Shown one piece after another: positions 33,752 through 41,786 of a DNA stretch of 64,000 nucleotides (its first letter is position 1; every line of letters begins with the position of its first letter). Where the stretch lies: assembly GCA_038206355.1 (NCBI GenBank), contig JBBRAY010000013.1, forward strand, positions 1 to 64,000, read 5' to 3'. A program made the position numbers and the translations under genes. The stretch comes from JAPLDB01 sp038206355. Its GTDB lineage: Bacteria; Bacteroidota; Bacteroidia; AKYH767-A; 2013-40CM-41-45. The notes beneath the pieces were generated by a model. That model worked only from the letters and a program-made list of their open reading frames with translations. It ran no database searches and was not told where the DNA came from.

Positions 33752-34147
33752 TTAATAAACGTAGCAAAGTACTTCTCCCCCGACTTTCATTTCCTTAGCT
33801 TCTTTGTCTGTCATCACACCTTTTGATGTGGAAAGGATTGCGATGCCCAGTCCGTTGAGAACCCGGGGCATACGGTCAACGTGTGCATATCTTCTCAATC
33901 CGGGGCTACTAATCCGCGTGATCTGTTGTATTGCTGCTGTTTTTGTTACAGGATGATACTTCAGTGCGATCTTAATGATACCCTGTTTGTCATCTTCCTC
34001 GAACTTATAGTCCATGATGTATCCTTTATCCTTCAGGATTTTTGTCATCTCTTTCTTCAGGTTGGACGCAGGCACTTCAACAATACGGTGTCCGGCTTGA
34101 ACAGCGTTGCGAATGCGGGTTAGGAAATCTCCAATTGTATCTGCCAT
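33752..34147 (-). CDS. rpsH: 30S ribosomal protein S8
   Basis: The 131-residue protein begins MADTIGDFLTRIRNAVQAGH and has the RISSPGLRRYAHVDRMPRVLNGLGIAILSTSKGVMTDKEA block that includes the signature near the C terminus. It binds 16S helix 21 and is the feedback regulator of spc operons in some bacteria. Regulation here is untested. Confidence 0.98.
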   Translation of the reverse strand: MADTIGDFLTRIRNAVQAGHRIVEVPASNLKKEMTKILKDKGYIMDYKFEEDDKQGIIKIALKYHPVTKTAAIQQITRISSPGLRRYAHVDRMPRVLNGLGIAILSTSKGVMTDKEAKEMKVGGEVLCYVY

Positions 34148-34268
34148 TTTTATTATTCGTTAATCGTCTGCCTTGTGGCAAACAGGTTATTCATTTTTAG
34201 TTATGCAATTTATTTTTTGTTATTTTCAGTATCCGGATAACTGATGACGGAATACGGAAAATTTATTT

Positions 34269-34538
34269 TTACCAGCTTGCCTTAGTTACACCGGGGATTT
34301 TTCCCTCGAGCGCCATATTGCGGAACATGTTACGCGACAATCCAAACACACGCATATATCCTTTCGGACGACCACTCAGTTTGCAGCGGTTGTGCATTCT
34401 TACCGGTGAAGCGTTCTTGGGAAGTTTGTCAAGTCCGGCATAGTCACCGGCTTTTTTCAGTGCAGCCCTTTTGGCAGCATATCTTGCTACCATCCTGGCG
34501 CGCTTCACTTCCCTAGCTTTCATTGATTCTTTTGCCAT
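34269..34538 (-). CDS. rpsN: 30S ribosomal protein S14, zinc-free long form
   Basis: The 89-residue protein is the long, zinc-independent type. It has no CxxC pairs; the conserved RMHNRCKLSGRPKGYMRVFGLSRNMFRNMA block is complete. The ending GVTKASW is typical. The gene lies between rplE and rpsH. Confidence 0.98.
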   Translation of the reverse strand: MAKESMKAREVKRARMVARYAAKRAALKKAGDYAGLDKLPKNASPVRMHNRCKLSGRPKGYMRVFGLSRNMFRNMALEGKIPGVTKASW

Positions 34539-34615
34539 CTTTTTTGTTTAATTTATTTTTTCTGAAATCAGGATCTTTGAAGTTTTTTCATTTCCCCTGA
34601 CTCCTGTTTTAATTC

Positions 34616-35167
34616 TTAGTTTATTTTAAAAGGTAATCCGAATTCCTTTAACAACTGCATTGCTTCTTCATCAGTGTTTGCTGTTGTTACGAAAGTGATA
34701 TCGAGTCCGCGCACCTTTGATACTTTATCAATATCAATTTCCGGGAAAATGATCTGTTCGGTTACACCCAGTGTATAGTTTCCTCTACCGTCAAATCCCT
34801 TTGCATTGATACCGCGGAAGTCACGGATACGCGGGAGCGCTACTGAAATAAGGCGATCCAGAAATTCATACATGTAAACATTACGCATGGTCACACGCAC
34901 ACCGATCGGAACATTCGCTCTCAGTTTGAAATTCGAAATATCCTTTTTCGATTTTGTTGACACGCATTTCTGTCCGGTGATGAGATTCATCTCCTGGATA
35001 GCAGCGTCAATTATTTTCTTGTCAGCGACAGCTTCACCCACACCCTGGTTCACGCAGATCTTGGTCAGGCGTGGCACCTGCATGGTACTTTTGTAATTGA
35101 ATTTCTTTTGCAGCGCAGGAACAACTTCCTTTTTGTAACGCTCTTTTAATCTTGGTACGTAGCTCAT
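34616..35167 (-). CDS. rplE: 50S ribosomal protein L5
   Basis: The 183-residue protein begins YVPRLKERYKKEVVPAL. It has LTKICVNQGVGEAVADKK, the VRVTMRNVYMYEFLDRLISVALPRIRDFRG region and the C-terminal TNTDEEAMQLLKEFGLPF. It binds 5S rRNA and P-site tRNA in the central protuberance. Position after rplX is canonical. Confidence 0.98.
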   Translation of the reverse strand: MSYVPRLKERYKKEVVPALQKKFNYKSTMQVPRLTKICVNQGVGEAVADKKIIDAAIQEMNLITGQKCVSTKSKKDISNFKLRANVPIGVRVTMRNVYMYEFLDRLISVALPRIRDFRGINAKGFDGRGNYTLGVTEQIIFPEIDIDKVSKVRGLDITFVTTANTDEEAMQLLKEFGLPFKIN

Positions 35168-35232
35168 TTTATTAGACTTGAGATTTTAGATTAGTGATAT
35201 GAGACAACAGCCGCATATTCTGATTCTTCAAC

Positions 35233-35568
35233 CTATTTTATTATTTCCTGTGATTTTTTTGAAAAACGAACAAGTTTGCCTTCCTCAACCCTGCGACCCA
35301 CGCGTGTTGCATTCCCTTTTCCATCAATCAACATTACGTTTGAAACGTGAATAGGCATTTCTTTTTTTACAATACCGCCCTGAGTGTTTTTGGCATTCGG
35401 CTTGGTGCTTTTGCTCACCAGGTTCACGCCTTCAACAAGTACTTTGCGCTTCTCAAGAATTACTTCAAGCACGCGGCCTTGCTGACCTTTGCTGTCACCG
35501 GCCATCACCTTTACGATGTCACCCTTGCGGATCTTTAACCTGACCTGTTTATTTTTACTTCTTTCCAT
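35233..35568 (-). CDS. rplX: 50S ribosomal protein L24
   Basis: The 111-residue protein has the KOW motif (LKIRKGDIVKVMAGDSKGQQGRVLEV) and the conserved GVNLVSKSTKPNAKNTQGGIV segment. It initiates 50S assembly. The spacer downstream of its start towards rplN is made of ACGAATT-type short repeats. Confidence 0.98.
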   Translation of the reverse strand: MERSKNKQVRLKIRKGDIVKVMAGDSKGQQGRVLEVILEKRKVLVEGVNLVSKSTKPNAKNTQGGIVKKEMPIHVSNVMLIDGKGNATRVGRRVEEGKLVRFSKKSQEIIK

Positions 35569-35614
35569 TGTACGAATAACGAATTGTTACGAATTTACTA
35601 ATTACGAATTCCTT

Positions 35615-35983
35615 TTAAATAACTTCCGGAGCCAGTGATACAATCTTCATGAATTGTTTCTCGCGGAGTTCGCGCGCCACAGGCCCGAAGATACGTGTAC
35701 CACGAAGTTCATCCTGTGCATTAAGCAGCACCACTGCATTGTCATCGAAGCGGATGTAAGATCCGTCGGCACGTTTTACTTCTTTCGCTACGCGTACGAC
35801 AACTGCTTTTGACACAGTTCCTTTTTTAATGTTACCTGCCGGTAAAGCATGCTTTACAGTAACAATAATCTTGTCGCCGAGAGAGGCGTATTTTTTGCGC
35901 GTACCACCCAACACCCGGATGCAAAGAACTTCCTTGGCTCCGCTGTTGTCAGCTACTGTACATCTTGATTCCTGTTGTATCAT
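35615..35983 (-). CDS. rplN: 50S ribosomal protein L14
   Basis: The 122-residue protein is complete from MIQQESRCTVADNSGAKEVLCIRVLGG to REKQFMKIVSLAPEVI. The conserved FDDNAVVLLNAQDELRGTRIFGPVARELR is present. It contributes to intersubunit bridges and binds RsfS. It opens the spc part of the supercluster. Confidence 0.98.
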   Translation of the reverse strand: MIQQESRCTVADNSGAKEVLCIRVLGGTRKKYASLGDKIIVTVKHALPAGNIKKGTVSKAVVVRVAKEVKRADGSYIRFDDNAVVLLNAQDELRGTRIFGPVARELREKQFMKIVSLAPEVI

Positions 35984-36071
35984 TCCGATTAGATTTGAGA
36001 TCTGAGATTTGAGATTTGAGACCTGAGATTCAACATCTCATATCTTATATCTAAAATCTCAAGTCAGTTTT

Positions 36072-36347
36072 TTATTTTGCTTTCTCGAGAATCTGTTTCA
36101 ATCTCCAGTTTTTATTTTTGCTTAGTGGACGGGTCTCCGTAATTGTTACGAGGTCACCGATTCCGCATTCATTATTTTCATCATGCGCCATGAAAGTGGA
36201 AGTTTTTTTAATGAACTTACCATACTTCGGGTGCTTTACTTTACGCTCTACATTCACAACGATGCTTTTATCCATCTTATTGCTGACCACAGTTCCGGTC
36301 TTCTCTTTGCGCAGGGTCCTCTTTTCTATTTCTACTTGTTGTTCCAT
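36072..36347 (-). CDS. rpsQ: 30S ribosomal protein S17
   Basis: The protein is 91 residues from the ATG at 36347 (MEQQVEIEKRTLRKEKTG). A longer frame opens at 36404 but its extra 19 codons lie in the degenerate GAGAT-repeat spacer and are not conserved in S17. The OB-fold core shows VVSNKMDKSIVVNVERKVKHPKYGKFIKK and GDLVTITETRPLSKNKNWRL. It binds 16S rRNA early in assembly. Confidence 0.96.
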   Translation of the reverse strand: MEQQVEIEKRTLRKEKTGTVVSNKMDKSIVVNVERKVKHPKYGKFIKKTSTFMAHDENNECGIGDLVTITETRPLSKNKNWRLKQILEKAK

Positions 36348-36432
36348 TGGTTTAGATTTGACTACTGAGATCTGAGACCTGAGACCGGAATTTGTATTTC
36401 TCAAGCCTCTTATCTAACATCTCATTTCAATA

Positions 36433-36636
36433 TTATTTTTTTGTTTCTTCTTTTACACGTTTTGTCAACTCAGTCTGAATCATCGCAACGCCTCTGCGGG
36501 TGATACGGATCTTCATCGGGTTTTCGATGGGAGATATCGCATGATTCATTTTCATCTTTGCATAGAGGTTCCTTTCTTCCTGTAATCGCAAGCGAAGTTC
36601 CTCTGTTGATAAATCTTTAATGTCTTCTTTTTTCAT
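36433..36636 (-). CDS. rpmC: 50S ribosomal protein L29
   Basis: The 67-residue helical protein begins MKKEDIKDLSTEELRLRLQEE and has the conserved MNHAISPIENPMKIRITRRGVA segment. It sits at the peptide exit tunnel. It lies 43 bases after rplP. Confidence 0.97.
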   Translation of the reverse strand: MKKEDIKDLSTEELRLRLQEERNLYAKMKMNHAISPIENPMKIRITRRGVAMIQTELTKRVKEETKK

Positions 36637-36679
36637 ATTACTAAATACGGATACGTACTAATTTACAAATGATTTATTA

Positions 36680-37102
36680 TTAATTGGCACTGTAATCTCT
36701 TCTGATAATAAACTTCGTGGTTACAGAAAGCTTTTGTGCTGCAAGGCGCAATGCTTCTTTTGCTGTGGCTTCAGAAACGCCTTCAGCTTCGAAGATGATG
36801 GTTCCCGGTTTTACCACTGCCACCCAGTATTCGGGGGCACCTTTACCTTTACCCATACGAACCTCTGCAGGTTTTTTCGTGATTGGCTTATCCGGAAATA
36901 TGCGACACCAGATCTGCCCTTCACGTTTCATGAAGCGGGTTACTGCAACACGGGCAGCTTCGATCTGCTTACTTGGGATCCAGGCCGTCTCAAGAGATTT
37001 TATTCCGAAAGATCCGAAAGCCAATGCTGCACCACGCGTAGCATTTCCTTTCGCTTTCATCTTATGCTGTTTCCTGAATTTCGTTTTCTTCGGCTGTAAC
37101 AT
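36680..37102 (-). CDS. rplP: 50S ribosomal protein L16
   Basis: The 140-residue protein begins MLQPKKTKFRKQHKMKAKGNATRG and has IEAARVAVTRFMKREGQIWCRIFPDKPITKKPAEVRMGKGKGAPEYWVAVVKPG, the block around the A-site contacts. It helps to position A-site tRNA. It lies between rpsC and rpmC. Confidence 0.98.
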   Translation of the reverse strand: MLQPKKTKFRKQHKMKAKGNATRGAALAFGSFGIKSLETAWIPSKQIEAARVAVTRFMKREGQIWCRIFPDKPITKKPAEVRMGKGKGAPEYWVAVVKPGTIIFEAEGVSEATAKEALRLAAQKLSVTTKFIIRRDYSAN

Positions 37103-37178
37103 TTCTATTTTTTTTGTTCGTTATTGGATATCTGTTAACCGCAATTTATTTATAACCACGGATAACTTTTCACTTCAA

Positions 37179-37997
37179 TTATCTTCTTCCACCACCACCG
37201 CCACCTCTGCGGTCACCACCACCACCACCACCGCCGCCTCTGCGGTCACCACCACCACCTCTTCTGTCGCCTCTCTCACCACGTCCGCCTCTGCGGTCAT
37301 CTCTCTCTCCGCGCTGACCACCCGGGCCGCCAGAAGTTGCTGACGTTCCGATGTTCGGAGACAGGTCTCTCTTGCCGTAAACTTCACCTCTGCAAATCCA
37401 AACCTTTACTCCGATTTTTCCATAAGAAGTTTGTGCTTCAGCAATGGCAAAATCAATGTCGGCGCGAAATGTATGCAGTGGAGTTCTTCCTTCTTTGTAT
37501 TGCTCTGAGCGCGCAATTTCCGCTCCACCCAAACGACCACTAGTTTTAATCTTTATTCCTTCTGCACCCATTCTCATGGAAGAAGCAATTGACATTTTAA
37601 TCGCTCTTCTGAAAGATATCCGTGCTTCAAGCTGTCTTGCAACACCGTCAGCAACAAGCTGTGCATCGAGTTCCGGACGTTTGATTTCAAAGATGTTGAT
37701 CTGAATATCCTTCTTGGTGATCTTCTTTAATTCTTCCTTCAGTTTATCTACTTCCTGTCCGCCTTTACCAATTACAATCCCCGGACGCGCCGTATGAATG
37801 GTAACCGTAACCAGCTTTAAAGTTCTTTCAATTACAACCTTAGCTACTCCACCTTTTGCAAGGCGGGCGATAAGGTACTTGCGGATTTTATGATCCTCTA
37901 CAATCTTATCACCATAATTTTTCCCACCATACCAGTTGGAATCCCATCCACGAATAATTCCGAGTCTGGCGCCTATCGGGTGTGCTTTTTGTCCCAT
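37179..37997 (-). CDS. rpsC: 30S ribosomal protein S3 with Arg/Gly-rich tail
   Basis: The 272-residue protein has the S3 core: start MGQKAHPIGARLGIIRGWDS, KH domain with PGIVIGKGGQEVDKL near residue 74, and the C-terminal domain with GRLGGAEIARSEQYKEGRTPLHT. Beyond residue about 220 it carries a tail of about 50 residues of RGG/DRRGG repeats (RGERDDRRGGRGERGDRRGG and runs of Gly). The tail corresponds to a GC-rich repeated tract at 37182-37330. Such tails bind RNA in other proteins; here the role is unknown. Confidence 0.97.
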   Translation of the reverse strand: MGQKAHPIGARLGIIRGWDSNWYGGKNYGDKIVEDHKIRKYLIARLAKGGVAKVVIERTLKLVTVTIHTARPGIVIGKGGQEVDKLKEELKKITKKDIQINIFEIKRPELDAQLVADGVARQLEARISFRRAIKMSIASSMRMGAEGIKIKTSGRLGGAEIARSEQYKEGRTPLHTFRADIDFAIAEAQTSYGKIGVKVWICRGEVYGKRDLSPNIGTSATSGGPGGQRGERDDRRGGRGERGDRRGGGGDRRGGGGGGGGDRRGGGGGGRR

Positions 37998-38027
37998 GCA
38001 GTTTTTTTATTTTTTAGGTATCGTTGA

Positions 38028-38474
38028 TTATTCTTTTTCTGATGCTGCAGGTGCAGTTTCTGCGGCCGGAGTAACCGGAGCAGCTTCAATCCTGTCAAGT
38101 ATCATCGTTACATGGTTAGAGCGTTTGCGAATGCGGTATCCTCTTCCCTGCGGAGCCGGGCGAAGACGTTTTGCCATTCTACCACCATCAACCATGATCG
38201 TTTTTACAAATACTTTTCCTTCCTCGATCTTGTCACCGGATTTCGTTTCCCAGTTTGTAATTGCACTGTGCAACAGTTTTTCCAGTCGGGCAGCAGGCGC
38301 TTTCTCATTGTAATGAAGAATGTTCAAGGCCTTCATCACTTCTTTGCCACGGATCAGGTCAGCCACCATGCGCATCTTGCGCGGCGATGTCGGCACATTT
38401 TTCAATGATGCTATTGCCGTTGTTTTTAATAATTCCTTCCGTCTGTCTGCGGATTCTCTTTTTCTGACTCCCAT
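38028..38474 (-). CDS. rplV: 50S ribosomal protein L22
   Basis: The 148-residue protein has the L22 core (SLKNVPTSPRKMRMVADLIRGKEVMKALNIL, MAKRLRPAPQGRGYRIRKRSNHV). It ends with an Ala/Pro/Glu-rich extension (VTPAAETAPAASEKE). Its loop lines the exit tunnel. It is followed by rpsC after 30 bases. Confidence 0.98.
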   Translation of the reverse strand: MGVRKRESADRRKELLKTTAIASLKNVPTSPRKMRMVADLIRGKEVMKALNILHYNEKAPAARLEKLLHSAITNWETKSGDKIEEGKVFVKTIMVDGGRMAKRLRPAPQGRGYRIRKRSNHVTMILDRIEAAPVTPAAETAPAASEKE

Positions 38475-38524
38475 TGTTTTTATTTTTGATTTCGTCCCCT
38501 GGTTACAGGGATGTATTCACAAAT

Positions 38525-38800
38525 TTATTTATCATCTTTTCTTGCCCCGCTGTGTGCCCGGAACGTACGTGTTGGCGCGAATTCACCAAACTTATGACCA
38601 ACCATATTTTCAGTTACATAAACAGGGATAAATTTATTTCCGTTATGAACTGCAAATGTTTGCCCTACAAAATCAGGAGAGATCATGGCAGCACGCGCCC
38701 ATGTTTTGATAACCGTTTTCTTTTTACTCTCAATCATCCTGACAACTTTCTTTTCAAGATGCTCAGGTATGTAAGGACCTTTTTTTAGTGAACGAGCCAT
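38525..38800 (-). CDS. rpsS: 30S ribosomal protein S19
   Basis: The 91-residue protein begins MARSLKKGPYIPEHLEKKVV and has the signature VHNGNKFIPVYVTENMVGHKFGEFAPTRTFRAHSG. It is complete and normal in length. It lies between rplB and rplV. Confidence 0.98.
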   Translation of the reverse strand: MARSLKKGPYIPEHLEKKVVRMIESKKKTVIKTWARAAMISPDFVGQTFAVHNGNKFIPVYVTENMVGHKFGEFAPTRTFRAHSGARKDDK

Positions 38801-38882
38801 GTTATTTTAGTTTGCAATTGGCAATTGGCAATTGGCAATCCCGATTGTTAACGGGCGCAAATTGAGCATTACCAAATAATAG

Positions 38883-39707
38883 TTATTTTTTTCTTCTTTC
38901 GATGATGAACTTACTTGTTTTATTCTTTGGCTGACGAGTCTTGTACCCCTTCGCCAGTAATCCTTTGCGTGAGCGCGGATGACCACCTGATGCACGGCCT
39001 TCTCCTCCACCCATCGGGTGATCAACAGGATTCATCGCAACACCACGAACGCGAGGTCTGCGGCCTGCCCAACGTGAACGCCCTGCTTTACCCAATTGCT
39101 CCTGGTTGTGGTCTGCATTTGAACACGTACCGATTGTTGCCATACATGCAGCAAGAACAAGACGGGTTTCACCTGAAGGCATTTTCAGGATTGCATATTT
39201 TCCATCTCTGTTGGAAAGTTGTGCATATGAACCGGCAGAGCGAGCGATTGCTCCTCCTTGTCCCGGACGTAATTCAATGTTGTGAACCAATGTTCCCAGC
39301 GGAATATCCTTCAGGAAAAGTGCATTGCCCACTTCAGGTACTGCATTTTCGCCGGACATAATTTTCTGGTCAACTTTTAATCCGTTCGGTGCGATGATAT
39401 AACGTTTGTCACCATTTGTAAAATATACAAGTGCAATACGCGAAGTACGGTTTGGATCATACTCAATCGTCTTTACCGTTCCTATTACTCCGTGATTGTC
39501 GCGTTTGAAATCCACCAGACGGTATCTCTTCTTATGACCACCGCCGATGTAACGCATCGTCATCTTTCCGGAATTATTTCTTCCGCCTGAACGCTGAATA
39601 CTTTCAGTCAAACTCTTCTCGGGCTTGCCTGCAGTTATATCTTCGTAAGAGTCAACGATCATGTGACGCTGGCTCGGGGTAATTGGTCTTATTTTTCTTA
39701 CTGACAT
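38883..39707 (-). CDS. rplB: 50S ribosomal protein L2
   Basis: The 274-residue protein is near the peptidyl transferase centre. It has the N-terminal TPSQRHMIVDSYEDITAGKPEKSL, the GGAIARSAGSYAQL block and the C-terminal signature RPRVRGVAMNPVDHPMGGGEGRASGG, which includes the catalytically important His. It ends with a basic tail. Confidence 0.98.
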   Translation of the reverse strand: MSVRKIRPITPSQRHMIVDSYEDITAGKPEKSLTESIQRSGGRNNSGKMTMRYIGGGHKKRYRLVDFKRDNHGVIGTVKTIEYDPNRTSRIALVYFTNGDKRYIIAPNGLKVDQKIMSGENAVPEVGNALFLKDIPLGTLVHNIELRPGQGGAIARSAGSYAQLSNRDGKYAILKMPSGETRLVLAACMATIGTCSNADHNQEQLGKAGRSRWAGRRPRVRGVAMNPVDHPMGGGEGRASGGHPRSRKGLLAKGYKTRQPKNKTSKFIIERRKK

Positions 39708-39774
39708 TGTGTTTAAAATTTACAGTTTGCATACTGCAGTTTGCCTATTGCCAACTGCCTATTGCTTACTTTTT

Positions 39775-40065
39775 TTAGATGCTGCTATAGAAGTCAATCG
39801 TTTCACCTTTCTTCAATGTAACAACGGCTTTCTTTACCTGGCCTTTCATTCCACTGATGTTACCGGATTTGGTATTGCGGTTACGAACTTTGCCGGCAGC
39901 GTTCATGGTATTCACGCTTGCCACAGTAACGCTGTACATTTTTTCTACTGCTTTTTTGATTTCAACTTTGTTGGCGTCTTTTGCCACGATGAAACCATAC
40001 TGATGCAACTTCTCACCTGAAGCAGTTGCTTTCTCAGTAATCAATGGTTTTTTCAGTACACTCAT
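39775..40065 (-). CDS. rplW: 50S ribosomal protein L23
   Basis: The 96-residue protein begins LKKPLITEKATASGEKLHQYGFIV and has KVEIKKAVEKMYSVTVASVNTMN, matching L23 at the tunnel exit, the docking site of trigger factor and SRP. Its ATG overlaps the rplD stop by four bases (ATGA). Confidence 0.98.
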   Translation of the reverse strand: MSVLKKPLITEKATASGEKLHQYGFIVAKDANKVEIKKAVEKMYSVTVASVNTMNAAGKVRNRNTKSGNISGMKGQVKKAVVTLKKGETIDFYSSI

Positions 40066-40691
40066 TTTGCAAGATTTTTTTCAATTACAGAAACAGATCC
40101 TTCTACCAGTACGAGTTTACCTGCATTCAGGACATCGTAAGTATTGAGGTCAGTCGCGTTAATCACTTTGTTTTTTTGAATATTTCTTGAACTCAGAAAA
40201 ATGTTCTTGTCATTCGTCGGAATAACGAAAAGCACTTTCTGATTTTCCAGATTCAGATTTTTAAGGATAGCAGCATAATCTTTAGTCCTTGCCTTCTCCA
40301 TAGTGAAGTCCTCAACGATCATGATATTATTCTGCTTCGCCTTATAAGTAAGCGCTGACATACGCGCCAACGATTTGAGTTTTTTATTCAGCTTGAAAGA
40401 GTAATCTCTCGGTTGAGGTCCAAACACACGGCCACCACCACGAACGAGTGGGGACTTCATACTGCCTCTGCGCGCACCGCCTGTGCCTTTCTGACGAAAC
40501 GCTTTTTTAGTGGTACGGTTGATCTCAGCGCGCTGCTTTGTCTTGTGTGTTCCCTGACGCTGGTTGGCGAGGTACTGTTTCACATCAAGATATATCGCAT
40601 GGTCATTCGGTTCGATACCGAAGACATCTGCGTTGAGTTTTATTTTTTTACCGGTTTCTTTTCCGGTTGTATTTACAATTGCGAGTTCCAT
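40062..40691 (-). CDS. rplD: 50S ribosomal protein L4
   Basis: The 209-residue protein has VKQYLANQRQGTHKTKQRAEINRTTKKAFRQKGTGGARRGSMKSP (tunnel loop) and GGRVFGPQPRDYSFKLNKKLKSLA. In gamma-proteobacteria it represses the S10 operon; whether this occurs here is unknown. It overlaps rplW and follows rplC after 2 bases. Confidence 0.98.
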   Translation of the reverse strand: MELAIVNTTGKETGKKIKLNADVFGIEPNDHAIYLDVKQYLANQRQGTHKTKQRAEINRTTKKAFRQKGTGGARRGSMKSPLVRGGGRVFGPQPRDYSFKLNKKLKSLARMSALTYKAKQNNIMIVEDFTMEKARTKDYAAILKNLNLENQKVLFVIPTNDKNIFLSSRNIQKNKVINATDLNTYDVLNAGKLVLVEGSVSVIEKNLAK

Positions 40692-40693
40692 GA

Positions 40694-41311
40694 TTACTTC
40701 TCAATAGTTACGAATGATCCGTTATGACCCGGAATAGATCCTTTTACAAGAATCAGGTTCTGGTCAACCAATACTTTTACGACCTGGAGGTTTTGTAATT
40801 TTTTCCTGTCAACACCCATGTGTCCGCCCATACGCATACCTTTTAATACGCGGGAAGGAAATGATGACGCTCCCAGTGAACCCGGCGCACGTTGACGGTC
40901 ATGTTGACCATGCGTTGCCCAACCCACTCCACTGAATCCATGGCGTTTTACAACTCCCTGAAAACCTTTTCCTTTTGAAGTTCCGACAACGTCAACAAAA
41001 TCGCCTTCAACAAAAAGGTCAGCTTTTATTTCGCTTCCAAAAGCCGGAGCTTCAGGAAAGTGACGGAATTCAATTACTTTTCTTTTAGGCGTTGTGTTTG
41101 CTTTTTTGAAATGACCTTTCATAGGTCCCGGTGTTCTTTTTTCCTTCTTCTCTCCAAAAGAAAGCTGAACGGCATCATAGCCATCTGTCTCTTTTGTTTT
41201 CACCTGCGTAACCACACATGGACCTGCCTGAATCACTGTACATGGAACAAATTTTCCATCTGCAGCGAACACGCTAGTCATTCCTATTTTCTTTCCGATA
41301 ATTCCAGACAT
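40694..41311 (-). CDS. rplC: 50S ribosomal protein L3
   Basis: The 205-residue protein begins MSGIIGKKIGMTSVFAADGK and has GTSKGKGFQGVVKRHGFSGVGWATHGQHDRQRAPGSLG and GMRMGGHMGVDRKKLQNL, the two conserved tracts. It begins 50S assembly. The 145-base gap before it consists of GGTTGATTTGAGGATT-like repeats. Confidence 0.98.
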   Translation of the reverse strand: MSGIIGKKIGMTSVFAADGKFVPCTVIQAGPCVVTQVKTKETDGYDAVQLSFGEKKEKRTPGPMKGHFKKANTTPKRKVIEFRHFPEAPAFGSEIKADLFVEGDFVDVVGTSKGKGFQGVVKRHGFSGVGWATHGQHDRQRAPGSLGASSFPSRVLKGMRMGGHMGVDRKKLQNLQVVKVLVDQNLILVKGSIPGHNGSFVTIEK

Positions 41312-41456
41312 GATATTCTGATTTGATGATTATTAATTTGAGGATTGGTTGATTTGAAGATTTCGGGATTGGTTGATTTGAGGATTATATAAGTTCTAAT
41401 TCAATCTTCACATTTTCAAATCGTACTATTCTCAAATCATTGCATTTTCAAATTAT

Positions 41457-41765
41457 TTAACTTGCTTTAATTTCAACTTCCACCCCGCTTGGCAATTCCA
41501 GTTTCATCAGGGCATCAACTGTTTTAGCTGATGAATTATAAATGTCGAGGAGACGCTTGTATGAACACAACTGAAACTGTTCACGCGCTTTTTTATTTAC
41601 GTGCGGCGAGCGCAACACGGTAAAGATTTTTTTATCGGTAGGAAGAGGAATGGGTCCATTCACTACTGCACCGGTAATCTTTACAGTCTTTACGATCTTC
41701 TCTGCTGATTTATCAACGAGGTTGTGATCGTACGACTTTAATTTAATTCTGATTCTCTGAGACAT
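41457..41765 (-). CDS. rpsJ: 30S ribosomal protein S10
   Basis: The 102-residue protein begins MSQRIRIKLKSYDHNLVDKSAEKIV and has GPIPLPTDKKIFTVLRSPHVNKKAREQFQ, the family signature. Besides its ribosomal role it is NusE in antitermination complexes. It lies 21 bases after fusA, joining the str and S10 parts into one unit without tuf between them. Confidence 0.98.
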   Translation of the reverse strand: MSQRIRIKLKSYDHNLVDKSAEKIVKTVKITGAVVNGPIPLPTDKKIFTVLRSPHVNKKAREQFQLCSYKRLLDIYNSSAKTVDALMKLELPSGVEVEIKAS

Positions 41766-41786
41766 TGTATATAATATAAAGAACGT

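Noticed and set aside
37175..37387. Long open frames on both strands over the rpsC 3' end
   Set aside because: They are shadows of the repetitive RGG-coding tract; only the rpsC frame continues a conserved domain.
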